Positions 61,378-64,000 of a stretch of 64,000 nt of DNA are shown in pieces. How positions within the stretch are numbered: position 1 is the stretch's first letter; the number at the start of each line of letters is the position of its first letter. The stretch lies in the NCBI GenBank assembly GCA_026004195.1, contig BPIQ01000001.1:1-64000 (forward strand), given 5' to 3'. The position numbers were made by a program, and so were the translations under genes. The notes beneath the pieces are model-generated. The model had not been told where the DNA came from. It did no database searches and saw only the letters and a program-made list of their open reading frames with translations. The DNA comes from Candidatus Binatia bacterium. Lineage in GTDB: Bacteria; Desulfobacterota; Binatia; HRBIN30; BPIQ01.

Positions 61378-62463
61378 AGGTCGGAGTGGATCGCGCGAAG
61401 CCGGAGTCGGGCGGACGGGCGCTGCGCTCCGAAGAAAGCGTCTTTCGGCTTTCGCGCGCGAGGCTCACGCGGCGGAAATTCCTCCGCGTGCTGGTCTTTC
61501 CTTTTCGTGCTCGTGCTCGCGAGCGTCGTTCTCGCTGCTTCCCTCGGTCCCGTGCCGGTCGATTTCGTGCACGCGGTTCTCGGGCCGGCCACGGACAATC
61601 TCGACCGTACGATCGTTTTCCGGGCCCGGCTACCGCGCATCCTTCTCGGGCTCGTGGTGGGCGGTGCTCTCGCGTCCTCGGGGGCCGCGCTCCAGGCGAT
61701 CTTGCGGAACCCGCTCGCCGAGCCCCACATCCTCGGCGTGTCGGGCGGTGCGGCGCTGGGCGGTGTCGTGACCGTGCTTTTCGCCGGCGCGACGCCCGGT
61801 GCCGAGTGGTCGCTCCAGCCGCTCGGCGCCTTCGCCGGGGCGCTCGCGGCCACGCTTCTCGTCTACCGGCTCGGGATCGTCCGCGGCCGTCTCCACCCCT
61901 ACACGCTTCTTCTCGCCGGTGTCGTGTGCAACGCCCTCGCGGGGGCGCTCCTCCTTTTTCTCAACGCCATCGCCGACGTCTACCAGGCGCAGAGTCTCCT
62001 TTTCTGGCTCATGGGAAGTCTCGCGGTCCAGAGCTACGGAATCGTGGCGGCGGTCGCGGTGTACGTGGCCCTCGGTTTCACGGTGCTCCTCCGCGAAGCC
62101 CCGGCACTCAACTGCCTGAGCCTCGGCGACGACGAAGCTTTCCACCTCGGTGTCGACGTGCACCGCGTGCGGCGCTCGGCTTTCGTGGCGTCGGCTTTTC
62201 TCGTGGGCGCCGTCGTTTCGGTGAGCGGGATGATCGGCTTCGTGGGTCTCGTCGTGCCTCACATCGTGCGGATTCTCACGGGGGCGGACAATCGGCTGCT
62301 GATTCCCGCTTCGTTTCTCGCGGGGGGCGTCACGCTTCTCTGGGCCGATACGGGCGCGCGGGTTCTTCTCGGGGCCACCGAGCTTCCCGTGGGTGTCGTG
62401 ACCGCGCTCCTCGGGGGCCCGTTTTTCGTCTATCTCCTCAGGCGCGAAAGCACGAGGACGTGA
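61374..62463 (+). CDS. btuC: Cobalamin ABC transporter permease with an apparent 1-base frameshift near 61505
   Basis: FecCD/BtuC family: RARLPRILLGLVVGGALASSG, AILRNPLAEPHILGVSGGAALG, LLLAGVVCNALAGALLLFLN, FWLMGSLAVQS, LGVDVHRVRRSAFVASAFLV, VVPHIVRILTGADNRLLIPA. From about 61507 the frame is clean to 62463 (318 residues, eight or nine helices). The expected N-terminus lies in another frame: GTG 61374, RLTRRKFLRVLVFPF, ending just before FVLVLASVVLAASLG. One extra T in CCTTTTCG would explain the break. If the frameshift is real, a shortened protein starting at GTG 61507 could still be made. Confidence 0.85.
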
Positions 62464-62467
62464 GGCG

Positions 62468-63244
62468 ATGGCGGTTCTCGAGGCTCGCGGCGTCCATTTC
62501 TCTTACCGCCGAGACGAGGTGCTCTCGGGCGTGGCGCTCGCCGTCGAGGCCGGGGAGATCGTGGCCCTCGTGGGTCCGAACGGAGCCGGAAAGTCGACAC
62601 TGCTGCGCATCTTCTCCGGCCTTCTCGCGCCGCAGCGGGGCGAGGTGCGTCTTTTCGGCAGGCCGCTCGGCCACTACGGGCGTCGCGAGCTCGCACGCGA
62701 GGTGGCTTTCGTCGAGCAGGCCCCGGGAGTCGAGTTTCCTTTCACCGTGGCCGAGGTCGTCCTCATGGCGCGCGCGCCACATCTCGGCCGTCGATTTTTC
62801 GAGAACCGGCGCGACCTCCGTGCGGCGGAGGAAGCCCTGCGGCTCGTCGGGCTCCTTTCCCTCGCCGACCGTCCCGTCCACGAGCTCAGCGGGGGCGAGC
62901 GGCAGCGCGTTTTTCTCGCCCGCGCTCTGGCCCAGGAGACACCGGTTCTCCTCCTCGACGAGCCCACGACGTTCCTCGACGTCCGCCACCAGCTCGAGCT
63001 CTACGAAGTGCTCCGCCGCCTCGCCGCGGACGGCCGCACGATCGTCGTGGCCCTTCACGACCTCCAGCTCGCGAGCGCTTGCTCGACGAAGATGGCCCTT
63101 CTCTCCGGCGGGCACCTCGTGGCCGCGGGAAGCCCGGACGAGGTCCTCACGCGCGAGAACCTGAGGGCCGCTTACGGCGTCGGGGTGAATCTGGTGTTCG
63201 ACGAGCAGAGCCGCTCGTACGGTGTTTTCCCTTACCGGGGGTAG
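62468..63244 (+). CDS. btuD: Cobalamin ABC transporter ATPase
   Basis: 258 residues. Walker A GPNGAGKSTLLRIFSGLL (residues 36-53), Q-loop FVEQAPGVEFPFTVAEVVLM, signature LSGGERQRVFLARALAQ, Walker B VLLLDEPTTFLD and ALHDLQLASACS. The FepC/BtuD subgroup is clear from RRELAREVAFVEQ. Begins five bases after btuC ends. Last gene of the B12 uptake operon. Confidence 0.94.
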   Translation: MAVLEARGVHFSYRRDEVLSGVALAVEAGEIVALVGPNGAGKSTLLRIFSGLLAPQRGEVRLFGRPLGHYGRRELAREVAFVEQAPGVEFPFTVAEVVLMARAPHLGRRFFENRRDLRAAEEALRLVGLLSLADRPVHELSGGERQRVFLARALAQETPVLLLDEPTTFLDVRHQLELYEVLRRLAADGRTIVVALHDLQLASACSTKMALLSGGHLVAAGSPDEVLTRENLRAAYGVGVNLVFDEQSRSYGVFPYRG

Positions 63245-63280
63245 GCGGTGGGTCGTACTTCGAGGCTTTTCCGGCTAGCC

Positions 63281-63308
63281 TGTAGCACCCTTGCTCCGAT
63301 CTGCTACA
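63281..63308. promoter_or_regulatory. Inverted repeat, operator candidate of the second antitoxin
   Basis: TGTAGCA (63281-63287) and TGCTACA (63302-63308) are perfect inverted arms 14 bases apart, so their centres are 21 bp (two helical turns) apart. They lie 22 bases before the ATG at 63331, as expected for an autoregulated Phd-type antitoxin. Confidence 0.55.
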
Positions 63309-63330
63309 AATGCTGCCAACTTCGTACGCA

Positions 63331-63579
63331 ATGCCCAGGTTCGTCACTCAGCGGGAGTTGCGAAACAACTCCGGGGCAATTCTCCGAGCAGTCCAAGCGG
63401 GGGAGACGGTGGTCGTGACACGGAACGGGGTGCCGGTGGCCGAGTTGCGACCGCTCTCTCCACGCCGCTTCGTCCCGAGGTCCGTGCTTGCCCGCGCTCG
63501 GTCTCGGGCACCCCGGATCGACGCTGCGCGCTTCCGCGCGGACGTGGACCGCCTGGTGGATAACTCCGTGGATGCCTGA
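63331..63579 (+). CDS. Phd/YefM-family antitoxin
   Basis: 82 residues: MPRFVTQRELRNNSGAILRA, AGETVVVTRNGVPVAELRPL, then a flexible Arg/Asp tail (RIDAARFRADVDRLVDNSVD). The N-terminal two-strand plus helix unit binds DNA. ATG 63331 fits family length; ATG 63310 would add seven residues and start at the edge of the operator. Its last eight bases overlap the start of the broken vapC gene. Confidence 0.87.
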   Translation: MPRFVTQRELRNNSGAILRAVQAGETVVVTRNGVPVAELRPLSPRRFVPRSVLARARSRAPRIDAARFRADVDRLVDNSVDA

Positions 63580-63740
63580 AGCGCGGCGCGGCCTGCTCGA
63601 CACATCCGTCGTCATCGACCACGACCTCGTGGACCCCGATCTTCTTCCCGAGGAGTCTGCAATCTCTGCCGTTACGCTCGCCGAACTCGCTGCAGGGCCA
63701 CACGCGACCCTCCGACGAGGACGAACGCGCCCGCCGTCAG
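63572..63740 (+). pseudogene. vapC: vapC toxin gene, frameshifted and truncated
   Basis: From ATG 63572 the frame reads MPEARRGLLDTSVVIDHDLV, then LLPEESAISAVTLAELAAGP then HAT: the first strand with catalytic Asp (LLDTS) and the Glu-helix (LAELAAG) of a PIN domain. After HAT it becomes LRRGRTRPPSEP. One base over, the frame continues as SDEDERARRQSLP, the normal continuation. An extra C in ACCCTCC accounts for it. The sequence then runs into the end of fabG at about 63745; the second half of the domain, with the last two Asp, is missing. The toxin must be inactive while its antitoxin persists. Confidence 0.75.
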
Positions 63741-63751
63741 AGCCTACCCCC

Positions 63752-64000
63752 TCACCCCCGGTAGAGGCCGCCGTTCACGTGGATGACCGTCCCGGTGACG
63801 TAGCTGGCCTTCGTGGCGAGAAAAGCCACGACTTCGGCCACTTCCTCGGGTGTCCCCATGCGGCGGAGCGGGATCTGCGCGAGAATGGCCGCCCGGATCT
63901 CCTCGGGAAGCTCGCGGGTCATCCTCGTGTCGATGAAGCCCGGTGCGACGGAATTCACGAGGATCCCGCGGTCCTGGAGTTCGACCGCGAGCGACTTCGT
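63752..64000 (-). CDS. fabG: 3-oxoacyl-ACP reductase-type SDR, C-terminal part
   Basis: The gene runs off the right edge, so its 5' part is outside. The visible 82 codons read TKSLAVELQDRGILVNSVAP then GFIDTRMTRELPEEIRAAIL, PLRRMGTPEEVAEVVAFLAT, and end YVTGTVIHVNGGLYRG. These are the C-terminal helices and closing motif of FabG. It would reduce 3-oxoacyl-ACP with NADPH in fatty acid synthesis. Other SDR oxidoreductases share this pattern, so the symbol is probable, not certain. Its stop lies just past the broken vapC. Confidence 0.85.
   Translation of the reverse strand, partial: TKSLAVELQDRGILVNSVAPGFIDTRMTRELPEEIRAAILAQIPLRRMGTPEEVAEVVAFLATKASYVTGTVIHVNGGLYRG

Overview
The window reads as one chromosomal stretch of a high-GC (about two-thirds G+C by eye) Gram-negative bacterium. 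Evidence for an outer membrane includes many Sec signal peptides and lipoboxes, a TonB-dependent receptor with its own TonB, and sulfatase-fold and HEAT-repeat exported proteins. The gene mix (thiolase plus DUF35 OB-fold pairs, long sulfotransferases beside a DUF1214 protein, Thr/Pro-stalked lipoproteins, ergothioneine genes) is what I associate with uncultured Desulfobacterota-like lineages such as Candidatus Binatota. That placement is inference from gene content only; there is no rRNA or other strong marker here.

Layout. 0-7.5 kb: a CoA-thioester pair (SCP2-type thiolase and zinc-ribbon/OB-fold protein), a secreted endonuclease/phosphatase lipoprotein, an exported YqgE, a metallo-beta-lactamase-fold enzyme, two SlyD-type prolyl isomerases (one exported) and an RRM protein. 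7.2-14.2 kb: a minus-strand cluster of glycosyltransferase, GNAT-like protein, sulfotransferase, PLP decarboxylase, acyl carrier protein and AMP-forming ligase; the last three resemble the set that accompanies exosortase A. 14.3-21 kb: short-chain dehydrogenase, second sulfotransferase, DUF1214 protein, MurG-like transferase, alkaline-phosphatase-fold hydrolase, msrA. 21.7-29.3 kb: small membrane protein, FG-GAP propeller protein, tmRNA gene with a clear promoter, and a DUF6502 gene that runs in frame into a PKD lipoprotein. 29.3-32.1 kb: a ChbG-type deacetylase and an ABC transporter wrecked by a deletion. 32.2-36.6 kb: a lower-GC island with a degenerate lipoprotein gene, a propeller lipoprotein, an M91/NleD-type zinc protease with a likely immunity partner, and a complete IS5-family element. 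36.8-41.1 kb: HEAT-like protein and a PHP-type lipoprotein with a frameshift. 42-45 kb: a Phd-VapC module, smpB, then panD-panC-panB to 46.7 kb. 47.5-55.3 kb: MBL lipid-type hydrolase, then egtC-egtB coupled to a two-gene betaine-type ABC transporter, divergent egtD, and tonB. 55.5-63.2 kb: a HEPN pair, then a cobalamin riboswitch and a B12 uptake operon (btuB, propeller lipoprotein, btuF, btuC with an apparent frameshift, btuD). The window closes with an antitoxin, a broken vapC and the 3' part of fabG.

Threading through the intergenic space is a dispersed hairpin family of roughly 50 copies. Its six-base loop (CTCYGT or its complement) is constant while the two stem arms change together (GGACGCG/CGCGTCC, GGCCACG/CGTGGCC, GGACCCG/CGGGTCC). 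Copies are arranged as mirrored pairs around spacers of several recurring kinds. This, and the operon that joins ergothioneine synthesis to a betaine-type transporter, are the two observations I rate highest. Several disrupted reading frames (40.9 kb, 61.5 kb, 63.7 kb) are single-base events that could be real or could be assembly errors; the sequence alone cannot decide.
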